Source of the DNA: CALKXV01 sp964632495
GTDB lineage: Bacteria > Pseudomonadota > Alphaproteobacteria > Rhodobacterales > Rhodobacteraceae
DNA: 64,000 bases
Assembly (NCBI GenBank): GCA_964632495.1
Contig: CAZWDS010000002.1
Location: forward strand, 1-64,000
Direction: 5' to 3'
The notes under the pieces are model-generated. The model was not told the origin of the DNA and made no database searches. It was given only the letters and a program-made list of their open reading frames with translations. Both the position numbers and the translations under genes were made by a program. Shown here piece after piece: positions 43,804-52,448 of the stretch. Each line of letters begins with the position of its first letter. The stretch's first letter is position 1.

Positions 43804-44403
43804 ATGTCGACACTTTCCGCACGTCCCGTGCTGAGCGAAACCTTCTGGACCACCACAGGAAGCCAGATTTGGCTGAAGCGTCTGGTGCTTGTCGCCGCGG
43901 GCGTTCTGGCGATTGCTATTGCCGCCAAGATCAAGATCCCCATGTGGCCCGTTCCGATCACGCTTGGCACCTTCGCCATCCTGACCATCGGTGCGGCTTA
44001 CGGCCCACGTCTGGGTTTGACCACCGTTTTGGCCTATCTGGCCGTTGGGGCCCTTGGGTTTGATGTGTTCGCCGGGTCATCGGCTGAAAAGTTCGGCCTG
44101 ACTTACATGATGGGCGGCACTGGCGGTTATCTGGTCGGCTATGCTTTGGCCGCGGTGGCCCTTGGCTGGTTCGCACGTCAGGGGTGGGACCGGAGCTTTG
44201 GAAAAATGGCGCTGGCGCTGCTGATCGGCAACGCGATCATCTATGTGCCGGGCCTTTTGTGGCTGGGTCAGCTTTATGGCTGGAACGAGCCTATTCTGGC
44301 CTGGGGTTTGTGGCCTTTCCTGATCGGTGACGGTTTGAAGCTGGTTCTGGCCGCTTTGGCCGTGCCTGCGATCTGGAAGCTGGTGGGCAACGCCCGCAGC
44401 TGA
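43804..44403 (+). CDS. bioY: Biotin ECF transporter substrate-binding subunit
   Basis: A 199-residue BioY protein with six membrane segments: AKIKIPMWPVPITLGTF and LGLTTVLAYLAVGALG are family blocks, and GGTGGYLVGYALAA follows. It binds biotin in the membrane and works with an ECF energising module or alone. ATG 43804 follows AAGGGG; the longer frame from 43747 is unconvincing. No bioM/bioN is adjacent. A terminator follows. Confidence 0.92.
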   Translation: MSTLSARPVLSETFWTTTGSQIWLKRLVLVAAGVLAIAIAAKIKIPMWPVPITLGTFAILTIGAAYGPRLGLTTVLAYLAVGALGFDVFAGSSAEKFGLTYMMGGTGGYLVGYALAAVALGWFARQGWDRSFGKMALALLIGNAIIYVPGLLWLGQLYGWNEPILAWGLWPFLIGDGLKLVLAALAVPAIWKLVGNARS

Positions 44404-44431
44404 TTTCTGATCCTTTGGGTAAGACAAATGG

Positions 44432-44459
44432 CGCGGTCCTTTGGACCGCGTCTTTTTTG
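44432..44459 (+). terminator. Rho-independent terminator after bioY
   Basis: An 8-bp stem CGCGGTCC/GGACCGCG with loop TTT, followed by TCTTTTTTG. Confidence 0.88.
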
Positions 44460-44480
44460 TGGGGTGCATTAAAAAAGGAA

Positions 44481-44538
44481 GGGGCTTTGCCCCTCGCCGC
44501 GTTGCGGCTCACCCCAAAGTATTTTTGGCAAGAGGAAA
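44481..44538 (-). repeat. Dispersed repeat family I, copy D
   Basis: On the minus strand: TTTCCTCTTGCCAAAAATAC, then TTTGGGGT, hairpin GCCGCAACGCGGC and hairpin GGGGCAAAGCCCC. It lies between the convergent bioY and ccmB 3' ends. Confidence 0.72.
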
Positions 44539-44544
44539 GCCGGA

Positions 44545-45201
44545 TTAGCGCAGGTTGATGCGGAGCGCAGCCGCTGAGGCGAAGGGCAGGAGCGCAAGGC
44601 TGCCCAATGTGATGACCGCGAGCAGCAAAAGCGGTGTGGTCGCGGCTTGGCCTTCGGCGGCGCGGCGGGTGGCATCTGCTCCGAAGATCAGTGTTGGGAC
44701 ATAGAGCGGCAGGACGAGGAGGGACAGGAGCAATCCGCCGCGTTTGAGGCCAACAGTCAGCGCCGCTCCGAAGGCGCCGATCATCGACAGGGCCGGGGTG
44801 CCGATGGCGAGGCTGAGAAGTAGCGTGCCACGGGCAGCGTCGGGCATGTTGAGGAGAACGGCCAATAGGGGCGCGGCCAGTGTCAGGGGCAGGCCTGTTG
44901 TCAGCCAGTGCGCGGCGGTTTTGGCCAGTGTGACGGCTTCGAGTGGCACGGGGGCTGTGGCAAGGATGTCGAGTGAGCCGTCTTCGTAGTCGGCCTGAAA
45001 CACCCGGTCCAACGACAAAAGGCAGGCCAGAAGCGCACCGAGCCACAGAATACCCGGTGCAATTGGGGCCAGTTTGTCGCCGCCGGGGCCAACGCCGAAA
45101 GGCACCAGAACGCAGACGATCAAGAAGAAGGCCAGCGCCAGCCCAAAGCCGCCACCGGCGCGGATCGCCAGTGTCAGGTCTCGGTAAAGGAGGCGGATCA
45201 C
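44545..45201 (-). CDS. ccmB: Heme exporter protein B
   Basis: A 218-residue membrane subunit with six membrane segments of the CcmAB ABC transporter for cytochrome c maturation, releasing holo-CcmE from CcmC. LYRDLTLAIRAGGGFGLALAFFLI and FQADYEDGSLDILATAPVPLE are CcmB hallmarks. It overlaps ccmA by 4 bases. ccmC, usually next in related genomes, is not downstream; a repeat and bioY are there instead. Confidence 0.93.
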   Translation of the reverse strand: MIRLLYRDLTLAIRAGGGFGLALAFFLIVCVLVPFGVGPGGDKLAPIAPGILWLGALLACLLSLDRVFQADYEDGSLDILATAPVPLEAVTLAKTAAHWLTTGLPLTLAAPLLAVLLNMPDAARGTLLLSLAIGTPALSMIGAFGAALTVGLKRGGLLLSLLVLPLYVPTLIFGADATRRAAEGQAATTPLLLLAVITLGSLALLPFASAAALRINLR

Positions 45202-45821
45202 AGGAAAGCCTCGTCAAAGGCCTGGGACTGGGTTTTGGCGGGTTTGAAGGTTGAGAGATCCAGCGTTTCAGCGTCCAGCCCCAAGTCGATATGGGTGGCG
45301 ATGATGGCGGCGCCACCGCCTTCCAGATGGGCGCGGACAGCGTCTGCGAACATGGCAACCGCGTCTGTGTCCAGCGAGACCGTGGGTTCATCCATCAGCC
45401 AGAGCTTGCGCCCCGTCACGCACATCCGGGCCAGCCCTAGTCGGCGTTTCTGGCCTGCCGACAGGGATTGGGCCGGGCGTTTGGCCAGATCGCTCAGGGC
45501 AAAGGCATTTATTGCGGGGGTGATGTCGGAGCCGCCAAAGAGCTGCGCCCAAAACGTAAGGTTCTCGGTGACGGTCAGCGTGTCTTTGGTGGCATCGGCG
45601 TGAGCGGCATATGCGATGTCGTCTGGGTCAACGTGGACATGTCCAGCGGCAGGCGGCTGCAATCCTGCAATGGTGCGCAAAAGCGTTGTTTTGCCCGACC
45701 CGTTCGGGCCGCGCAGGACCAGCGCTTGACCGGGGGTGAGCGTCAGCGCCACATCGGCCAGCACCACAATGCCGCCTCGCGTGCAGCTGAGGGCTTTGAG
45801 CGAAAGAAGGGACTGAGACAT
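45198..45821 (-). CDS. ccmA: Heme exporter ATP-binding protein A
   Basis: A 207-residue ABC ATPase of cytochrome c maturation. Walker A is GPNGSGKTTLL, the signature is LSAGQKRRLGLARM (the CcmA form, LSAGQ rather than LSGGQ) and Walker B is LWLMDEP. Its gene starts 11 bases after the Mth938 protein's stop, so the two share a transcript, with ccmB following. Confidence 0.93.
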   Translation of the reverse strand: MSQSLLSLKALSCTRGGIVVLADVALTLTPGQALVLRGPNGSGKTTLLRTIAGLQPPAAGHVHVDPDDIAYAAHADATKDTLTVTENLTFWAQLFGGSDITPAINAFALSDLAKRPAQSLSAGQKRRLGLARMCVTGRKLWLMDEPTVSLDTDAVAMFADAVRAHLEGGGAAIIATHIDLGLDAETLDLSTFKPAKTQSQAFDEAFL

Positions 45822-45832
45822 CCGGCGCAGGG

Positions 45833-46177
45833 TCAGACAGGCATGAGGGCGATGCCGACGCGACGACCTTCGCCCAGAAGAACGTTGTAGGTGCGGCAGG
45901 CTTGGGGGGAGGCCATGACTTCGACCCCGATGCCTGCGCCTTCAAGGCGGTTGCGCAGGGCTTCGGGGATATGGGCGATTTCGGGGCCCGTGCCGATCAG
46001 CATGACATCAACGTCAACGACCAATGGTTCGGCGTCCTCCATACCGGCCCAGTCACTTACGCCCGTGGGCAGGATCGCCAAAGGGCCGTCGATGGCCTTG
46101 CCCGCGATGCGAAAAAAACCGGGGCCGTAGCCGTCGATTGGCTGGGCGTCTGTGTAGGTTACCTCGTTCAGGCGCAT
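45833..46177 (-). CDS. Mth938-like domain protein (DUF498/NDUFAF3-like)
   Basis: A 114-residue protein related to NDUFAF3 and MTH938: LPTGVSDWAGMEDAEPLVV, VMLIGTGPEIAHIPEALRNRL and the C-terminal CRTYNVLLGEGRRVGIALMPV. Mitochondrial NDUFAF3 assists complex I assembly; the bacterial role is unproven. It is commonly located next to secDF and ccm genes in Rhodobacteraceae, as here. Confidence 0.88.
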   Translation of the reverse strand: MRLNEVTYTDAQPIDGYGPGFFRIAGKAIDGPLAILPTGVSDWAGMEDAEPLVVDVDVMLIGTGPEIAHIPEALRNRLEGAGIGVEVMASPQACRTYNVLLGEGRRVGIALMPV

Positions 46178-46187
46178 GGGGTTCTCC

Positions 46188-46940
46188 TTAGTCCCAGATC
46201 GGCAGGCCTGTCAGCGCCGATGCCGCAATGATTGCGTAGGCGATGCGGCGATACAAGGCCTCGTGCCCCGGACGGAACAGTTTCGCGCCCAACCAGTTGC
46301 CCAAGAGATAGGGTGCAATCAGCACCCCACCCACGGCCAAAGCGGATACCACAAGCACGCCCGAGACCATAAAGACAACCAAAAGGATCAGGTCGGCCGC
46401 AATCAGGAACAGCGTGTTGTTGGCCCGTATGGCCGAGGATGGCAGGGTCGAGGCCATATAAAGCACGATGATCGGAGGGCCGGGGATGCCGACAGATCCG
46501 CCCAAGAAGCCGCCTAACGCGCCAGTGGTATAGATCAGGGGTTTGGTCAGTTTGCCCCGATACCGAAAGCCAGTGATCAGTACGACTAAGGCGGTCAGGG
46601 CGACCAGTGAAACACTCCAGCGGAAGACTTCGGGTTCGATCAAAGACAGGACCAAAACGCCCAAGGGGACGGCGACCAAGGCACCTGCACTGAGGCGCAG
46701 AACATCGCCGGGGTGACCGTCTTTCAGGGCGCGGGGGATGTGGATCAGGGGGGCGGTCAGTTCCAGCACGACCAAGGTGGTCAGGGCTTCGAAAGGGCCA
46801 AGCACCTGGCCTGCGACGGGCAGATAGATCATCGCATTGCCGAAGCCTGCGAAACCCCGCACCAAGCCTGCGACCAAAGCACCGAAGGCCAGAAACCAAA
46901 GGCCGTCCAGGGCAATGGCGGTGGTGATTGCCTCAGACAT
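46188..46940 (-). CDS. TSUP family (TauE/SafE) membrane protein
   Basis: A 250-residue permease with about eight membrane segments: GLVRGFAGFGNAMIYLPV and the second-half repeat GGFLGGSVGIPGPPIIVLYM are the paired TSUP motifs. ATG 46940 is preferred because upstream in-frame sequence to 47129 is just the sulfotransferase in another frame. Members export sulfite, sulfoacetate or related anions. It overlaps the sulfotransferase 3' end by 8 bases. Confidence 0.87.
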   Translation of the reverse strand: MSEAITTAIALDGLWFLAFGALVAGLVRGFAGFGNAMIYLPVAGQVLGPFEALTTLVVLELTAPLIHIPRALKDGHPGDVLRLSAGALVAVPLGVLVLSLIEPEVFRWSVSLVALTALVVLITGFRYRGKLTKPLIYTTGALGGFLGGSVGIPGPPIIVLYMASTLPSSAIRANNTLFLIAADLILLVVFMVSGVLVVSALAVGGVLIAPYLLGNWLGAKLFRPGHEALYRRIAYAIIAASALTGLPIWD

Positions 46941-47826
46941 CGCCAAGGCCGGTTTCGATCCAGCGCCGATGCGCGGGGTTGGGCAAGGCTTGGGCAAACC
47001 GAGCGTCATAGGCGGCAATCTGAGCCTCGGTGAAGGCCGTGCGCCAGTGCCCCGATTGTCCGCCAGCAAAGAACGCCTGATCATTGTGCCAAACGTCGTT
47101 GTTGGCTTCAGGCGCGAAATCGGCGGCACGGGTTTTCATGGTGCCGAAGTCCGTCGCGTGTACGATCTGCGCCTGCAGGTCCTTTGAGGCTCCAGTGTCC
47201 AGAAAAGCATCCAGCCCTGCCACTGTACTCGGGTGGTCGGCTTTGATCCGGGCATAGTTCAGGATCAGCTTTTCGCCCATGTGATCCGACAGCACCATCT
47301 CTTCAAAGTGCCGCACGAGGATCATCAGTGTGTCCCGGTCGATGTCGTCATCGTCGAAAGGGGTGTTCAAGTAAAACGACAACGCCTGATCCATCGGGGC
47401 CAGAAGTGGATGGTCCCCAACGGCTTTGGCGTTGGTCAGATGTTTTCGGATCGACAGGAACACCTCAAGCGGGTGGCGAAAGACGGCAATGACGGGCACA
47501 TTTTGCCAGACCGGCACGCCAAGGGCGGGGGTGTGGGTTTTGATGACGCGACGTGCGGGTTGGCGGGCAAGGTCGGCCAGATAGTCGTCGATCACGCCAA
47601 AGCCACCGTCGATCCATGGCGATAGGGTGTTCAGTTTGTCGGGCAATTCCGGTGTGCCGTGCAAAAGCATGGCAATCATGCTTTGCGTCCAGGTCGTGCC
47701 GGATTTGGCAGGGGTGACCAGAAGGACGTCGCCGGTCCGGGGCTGAAAGGCGTCCCAGTTCTCTGGCTTGGTGAATGTACCTCGATAGGTCCGAACCCGA
47801 TTTCGAATCCGAACTGCATCGGTCAT
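46933..47826 (-). CDS. Sulfotransferase domain protein (PAPS-dependent)
   Basis: A 297-residue cytosolic-type sulfotransferase. The PAPS 5'-phosphosulfate loop is TPAKSGTTWTQSM and the 3'-phosphate site is FRHPLEVFLSIRKH; GHWRTAFTEAQI matches the C-terminal GxWKxxF motif. ATG 47826 is chosen since the family start follows it directly. The acceptor is unknown. It lies between secF and the TSUP gene. Confidence 0.87.
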   Translation of the reverse strand: MTDAVRIRNRVRTYRGTFTKPENWDAFQPRTGDVLLVTPAKSGTTWTQSMIAMLLHGTPELPDKLNTLSPWIDGGFGVIDDYLADLARQPARRVIKTHTPALGVPVWQNVPVIAVFRHPLEVFLSIRKHLTNAKAVGDHPLLAPMDQALSFYLNTPFDDDDIDRDTLMILVRHFEEMVLSDHMGEKLILNYARIKADHPSTVAGLDAFLDTGASKDLQAQIVHATDFGTMKTRAADFAPEANNDVWHNDQAFFAGGQSGHWRTAFTEAQIAAYDARFAQALPNPAHRRWIETGLGDV

Positions 47827-47852
47827 TGGTTCAGTCTGGGTTAGACCAGATG

Positions 47853-48833
47853 TCACGCATCCACATTGGCAAATTGCGTGCCAGCCCCGCCGCCACCGTC
47901 CGAAGGCTTGGACCAGTCGCGCTTGACACCCAGCATCAGCACCACGTTCTTGGCTACATAGACCGAGGAATAGGTGCCGACGATCACGCCCCATGTGATG
48001 GCAAAGACAAAGCCCCGGATCACATCGCCGCCAAAGATCAACAAGGCGATCAGCGCCAGAAGGGTGGTGCCCGATGTCATCAAAGTTCGCGACAATGTCT
48101 GGTTGACCGAGATGTTCATCACCTCTTGCAAGGCCATCTTTTTGTACTTCCTGAGATTCTCTCGCAAACGGTCAAAGATCACCACGGTGTCGTTGATCGA
48201 GTAGCCGACGATGGTCAGGATGGCCGCGATGGTTGATAGATCGAACCGGATTTGCAGCAGACTGAACAAACCGATGGTCAAGATGACATCGTGGAACAGG
48301 GCCGCCACGGCCCCGACCGAGAACTGCCATTCGAACCTTAGCCAAATATAGATCAGGATCGCTGCCATGGCCGCTGCAATGGCCAAAAGCGCGGCCTGCA
48401 CCAACTCTCCCGATACCGTCGGGCCGACGGATTCGACCGCGGTAAACGTCACCGATGGATCAACCGTCTGAAGCGCGCTTTCCACACGGTCCACAATCGC
48501 GCCCGTCACCGCCTCTTCGCCGTCCTGGGCCTGAATGCGGATCAAAGCCACGTTTTGGTCGTCGCGGAAGTTTGTATCAAACACCTCGATAATCGAAAAA
48601 TCGCCCAAATCCAGCGCGTTGATCGCCTCGCGATAGGCGCCCACGTCGATCTCTTGGGTGGCTTCGGTGCGGATCGTGGTGCCACCCCGGAAATCGATGC
48701 CAAAGTTCAGGCCGACGAAAAACCAGATCAGGATCGAGGCGATGATCGCAACAATCGAAGCCCCCATGGTGACTTTGCGAAACCGGAAAAAATCGAACGA
48801 GGTCTCTTGGGGGACAAGTCTCAGGCGCATCAT
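47853..48833 (-). CDS. secF: Protein translocase subunit SecF
   Basis: A 326-residue RND-like subunit of the Sec translocon that uses proton motive force to aid late translocation. It has six membrane helices and a periplasmic domain; GLNFGIDFRGGT and the C-terminal IAAILTIVGYSINDTVVIFDRLREN are signatures. It starts 4 bases after the secD stop. The C-terminus is Gly-rich. Confidence 0.96.
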   Translation of the reverse strand: MMRLRLVPQETSFDFFRFRKVTMGASIVAIIASILIWFFVGLNFGIDFRGGTTIRTEATQEIDVGAYREAINALDLGDFSIIEVFDTNFRDDQNVALIRIQAQDGEEAVTGAIVDRVESALQTVDPSVTFTAVESVGPTVSGELVQAALLAIAAAMAAILIYIWLRFEWQFSVGAVAALFHDVILTIGLFSLLQIRFDLSTIAAILTIVGYSINDTVVIFDRLRENLRKYKKMALQEVMNISVNQTLSRTLMTSGTTLLALIALLIFGGDVIRGFVFAITWGVIVGTYSSVYVAKNVVLMLGVKRDWSKPSDGGGGAGTQFANVDA

Positions 48834-48837
48834 GACA

Positions 48838-50502
48838 TCAAACCTCGATTGTCCGGGGGCGTTTACGTTCGAACCAGAAGATGACGATCAGCCGCGTCAC
48901 AAAGAGGGCCGTAAAGACCGACGTGACGATCCCCGCCATCAGCGTAACCGCAAAGCCCTTCACCGGCCCCGAGCCCAGAACGAACAGGATCACAGCCGTG
49001 ATGCCCGTGGTGATATTAGCGTCGATAATCGCCGACATGGCTTTTTCGTAGCCAAGCTCGATGGCGCGGGATGGACCTTTGGCAGTTTTTAATTCTTCGC
49101 GGATCCGCTCGAACACCAGCACATTGGCATCCACCGCCATGCCGATGGTCAACACGATACCGGCGATGCCGGGCAAGGTCAGCGTGGCACCAAAGATCGA
49201 CAAGACGCCCAATAACAAGGCCATGTTCACGATCAGCGCGATATTGGCGAAGATGCCAAATAACCCGTAAGATAAGGCCATAAAGACCATCACCGCGCCA
49301 AAGGCGATTGCACAAGCCAGACGCCCGGCATCAATGCTGTCTTGCCCTAGTGTGGGGCTGACCGTCGTTTCGGTCAAAAACGTCAATTCGGCGGGTAGGG
49401 CGCCTGCACGCAGCAGAACTGCCAGATCGGTCGAACCTTCAACAGTGAAGTTCCCCGTGATCTGGCCCGAGCCCCCCGTGATCGGTTCACGGATTTGCGG
49501 TGCGGTGATCACCTCATCGTCCAGCACGGTGGCGAACAGGGCCCCAACGTTTTCGCTGGTGAACTGGCCAAACACGCGCGCGCCCGAAGGGTTGAACCGG
49601 AAACTGACCGCAGGTTGGCCATTTTGATCAAACGTCGGCTGCGCATCCACCAGATCTTCGCCCGACAGGATGGCGGCACTTTCCAGCACATAAAATTCGT
49701 TTTCGTTTTCGATATCCGGCACCAAAATATTGCCCGGACCGGGGGCCGCATTCGCGTCCGTTGTCACATTGACCACGGGGTGAAACGTCAAACGCGCGGT
49801 CGTGCCGATTAGCTCTTTCAACTCGCTCGCCGAACCCAAACCCGGCACCTGGATCAAAATCCGGTCCGTGCCCTGACGCTGAATAGTCGGCTCGCGGGTG
49901 CCCACTTCGTCGATCCGGCGGCGAATGATTTCGACCGATTGCTGCATCGTGCGCTGGTCGGTCGCCAGCATTTCTTCTTCAGACAATTGGATGGTCAGCA
50001 GATTGCCTTGCCCCGCCACCACGATATCGGTCGATCCCACGCCCGTGAGGCTGACCACCGGCTGCGCCAAATCCCGCACCGCCTGCAAAGCCGCGCTTGC
50101 GCCTTCGGTGTTCTGGATACGGATTTGCAACGTGCCGTCGGGCGCACCGTCCACCCGTTCGATAAACCCGACCTGATCCCGGATCTCGATCAGCGCCTGG
50201 CGCGCTTCCAGCCAGTACACGTCCATCCGACTTTTGTAGACGTCCTCAACCTGAACTTCGGCCAAAAGCTGTGCGCCGCCGCGCAAATCCAAGCCCAGAT
50301 TCACCAACGTCGCCGGCAAGAACGACGGCCAGGCCTCCAGGGCCGCCTCCCGCTCGGGGGTCGCGCCGAACCGTTCGATCTCGGTGACCGCGTCATTGTG
50401 GGTTTCAACCTGGCTGTAAAAGCCGTTCGGGAAGGAAAACAAAATCCCGGCGACACAAACGCCCAGGATCAAGATCCGCTTCCACAGAGGGATCTGAAGC
50501 AT
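48838..50502 (-). CDS. secD: Protein translocase subunit SecD
   Basis: A 554-residue partner of SecF: VNLGLDLRGGAQLLAEV, the P1 base domain, and GMAVDANVLVFERIREELK in the membrane domain are diagnostic. It lies in the order yajC-secD-secF, 9 bases after yajC, the usual operon. Confidence 0.97.
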   Translation of the reverse strand: MLQIPLWKRILILGVCVAGILFSFPNGFYSQVETHNDAVTEIERFGATPEREAALEAWPSFLPATLVNLGLDLRGGAQLLAEVQVEDVYKSRMDVYWLEARQALIEIRDQVGFIERVDGAPDGTLQIRIQNTEGASAALQAVRDLAQPVVSLTGVGSTDIVVAGQGNLLTIQLSEEEMLATDQRTMQQSVEIIRRRIDEVGTREPTIQRQGTDRILIQVPGLGSASELKELIGTTARLTFHPVVNVTTDANAAPGPGNILVPDIENENEFYVLESAAILSGEDLVDAQPTFDQNGQPAVSFRFNPSGARVFGQFTSENVGALFATVLDDEVITAPQIREPITGGSGQITGNFTVEGSTDLAVLLRAGALPAELTFLTETTVSPTLGQDSIDAGRLACAIAFGAVMVFMALSYGLFGIFANIALIVNMALLLGVLSIFGATLTLPGIAGIVLTIGMAVDANVLVFERIREELKTAKGPSRAIELGYEKAMSAIIDANITTGITAVILFVLGSGPVKGFAVTLMAGIVTSVFTALFVTRLIVIFWFERKRPRTIEV

Positions 50503-50511
50503 GTGCCGCCC

Positions 50512-50838
50512 TTAGCTTGCCGGTTCTGTCTTGGACCGAACCGTCTGAATGGTGTGCTTGATGACCCGGACGTTCACGCCCGAAGCGATTTCCACTTCGA
50601 CCTCGCCGTCGTCGCGGACCTTGGTCACCTTGCCGACAACGCCGCCTTGGGTGACCACTTGGTCGCCGCGCCGCAAGGCTTCGACCATCGCCTGATGCTC
50701 TTTCAGTTTCTTTTGCTGCGGACGGATCAGCAGAAAGTAGAAAATGGCAAAGATGGCGATGAAAAAGGGCAGCTGAGCAAGCAAGCTTGCACCGGCCCCA
50801 CCACCGGCCGCCTGAGCATAGGCTGGAGTCACGAACAT
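50512..50838 (-). CDS. yajC: Preprotein translocase subunit YajC
   Basis: A 108-residue single-pass membrane protein: the hydrophobic helix PFFIAIFAIFYFLLI is followed by RPQQKKLKEHQAMV and a KOW-like GDQVVTQGGVVGKV segment. It heads the secDF operon, which reads leftward from the 266-bp intergenic region shared with the GH88 gene. Confidence 0.95.
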   Translation of the reverse strand: MFVTPAYAQAAGGGAGASLLAQLPFFIAIFAIFYFLLIRPQQKKLKEHQAMVEALRRGDQVVTQGGVVGKVTKVRDDGEVEVEIASGVNVRVIKHTIQTVRSKTEPAS

Positions 50839-51036
50839 GGACGCAGTTCCTTTGTTTTATTCGTCTTTAAGATGATGGGCGAAACCGCCCCTGTTGATTG
50901 CCGCGCACCCTATCTGTGGGTCCGGAGGTTGGCAAGCAAGGGGCAGGCGTGAATTTCATCTTTGGACTGAGTTTGGACTGAGCAGATTACTTATGTGTCG
51001 ACGGCGCCTTCATCGGTCCATCTTGGCAACCCTGCC

Positions 51037-51054
51037 AAACTGGTATACCAGTTT
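51037..51054. promoter_or_regulatory. Perfect 18-bp palindromic operator before the GH88 gene
   Basis: AAACTGGTATACCAGTTT is a perfect palindrome centred 60 bp before the GH88 ATG. The core TGGTATACCA matches operators of FadR-subgroup GntR repressors such as the hexuronate regulators UxuR/ExuR. No such regulator gene lies nearby. Confidence 0.75.
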
Positions 51055-51104
51055 TGGAAAGCGACCGATCTTAAACGCCTCGCGACCCATTCAAGGACAA
51101 CGAC

Positions 51105-52316
51105 ATGACCGTAGAAGACCCAGCAGATACCGGCGAATCCTATGCGGCTTTGGCGCTGTTCCAGCCTCCCACAGCTCACAAGCCGGTCTTCGAAGAGGCT
51201 CTTGCCAGCGCTGTGCGGAAGGTCGAGGCTTTGGTTCCGAAATTCGGCCTTAGAAACCCAAGGTTGGGCCGCCCCGGAACACTGCAATACGAATTCTGCA
51301 CCGAGGACGAATGGGTCGCCAGTTTCTGGCCCGGGCAAATGTGGCTGGCCTATACGCTGACGGGCGACGAACGCCTGAAAAATTCTGCCCGCGCGCGCCG
51401 TGGATATTTTCAAAACGTTCTGGAAAACCCGGCCTGGCACGATCACGATCTGGGCTTTTTGTTCCTTTTGACCTGCGTGGCTGATCACAAGCTGACCGGC
51501 GACACGCAGTCCCGCGACATGGCCCTTCGTGCCGCCGAGCTTTTGGCGGCCCGCTGGCGTCAGCCGATGCAGTTTGTCATGTGCTGGAACCCGATGCGCC
51601 GCGACCCGGCGGATTTTGCCGCCGCGAAAACCGGAACGCTGAACATCGACAGTCTGCAAGGCATGTCGCTGCTCTATTGGGCGCACCGTCAAACCGGACA
51701 GCAATCCTTCCTCGACATCGCCAACATGCACAACGACACCGCGATGAAGTATCTGGTCCGTGAAGACTTCAGCTCGTTCCACGCCTATGAATTCGACCCC
51801 CGCACCGGAGCGCCCGTGCGCGGCTATACCCATCAAGGCCTGAACGATGACAGCTGTTGGTCACGCGGGCAGGCGTGGGCGATCCACGGTTTGGCCCAAA
51901 GCTATCTGAACACCGGGATCACCGCTTACCGTGACACATCGGCGGCGATGGCGGATTATCTGGCCGAGAAGTTGCCCGAAGATGGTGTGCCGCAATGGGA
52001 CTACGACCTGTCGCCGGACACCAAGCCTTATCGCGATACCTCGGCAGGATCAGTGACCGCCGCCGGTCTTTACACGCTGGCCCAAGGCTTCGGCCAAGGA
52101 CCAGAGGTTGAAAAATACACCGCCCTTGCGGATCGCATTCTTCTGGGGCTGGTCCAGAATTACGACATCTCGGGCGATGACACGGCAGAAGGTCTGTTGA
52201 AAGAAGGCGCGGCTTTTGTGGATTTGGGGCGAGCCGACAACCTCTTGCCCTATGGCGACTACTACTACTTTGAAGCGCTCATGCGGTCCGTGGGCCATAC
52301 CGAGTTCTTTTGGTAG
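51105..52316 (+). CDS. Glycoside hydrolase family 88 protein (unsaturated glucuronyl hydrolase)
   Basis: A 403-residue alpha6/alpha6-barrel enzyme that removes unsaturated uronate from oligosaccharides made by polysaccharide lyases. Catalytic Asp115 (HDHDLGFLF) and Asp182 (NIDSLQGM) match Asp88 and Asp149 of the Bacillus enzyme; GYTHQGLNDDSCWSRGQAW is a further hallmark. There is no signal peptide, so it acts in the cytoplasm. It stands alone without transporter or lyase genes; the operator suggests it belongs to a dispersed uronate regulon. AAGGA precedes ATG 51105. Confidence 0.9.
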   Translation: MTVEDPADTGESYAALALFQPPTAHKPVFEEALASAVRKVEALVPKFGLRNPRLGRPGTLQYEFCTEDEWVASFWPGQMWLAYTLTGDERLKNSARARRGYFQNVLENPAWHDHDLGFLFLLTCVADHKLTGDTQSRDMALRAAELLAARWRQPMQFVMCWNPMRRDPADFAAAKTGTLNIDSLQGMSLLYWAHRQTGQQSFLDIANMHNDTAMKYLVREDFSSFHAYEFDPRTGAPVRGYTHQGLNDDSCWSRGQAWAIHGLAQSYLNTGITAYRDTSAAMADYLAEKLPEDGVPQWDYDLSPDTKPYRDTSAGSVTAAGLYTLAQGFGQGPEVEKYTALADRILLGLVQNYDISGDDTAEGLLKEGAAFVDLGRADNLLPYGDYYYFEALMRSVGHTEFFW

Positions 52317-52448
52317 AAGGTCTATTTAAGCGCGCCTGTTCGCAGCACATATACCAGATTGATTAGCTTAGATGACTGGTTTAAGCCCAGAATGCGCGAT
52401 GCTGCATACAAAACCAACGTCCGCTATTGGTGCTTTGCCGAAGCTGCT

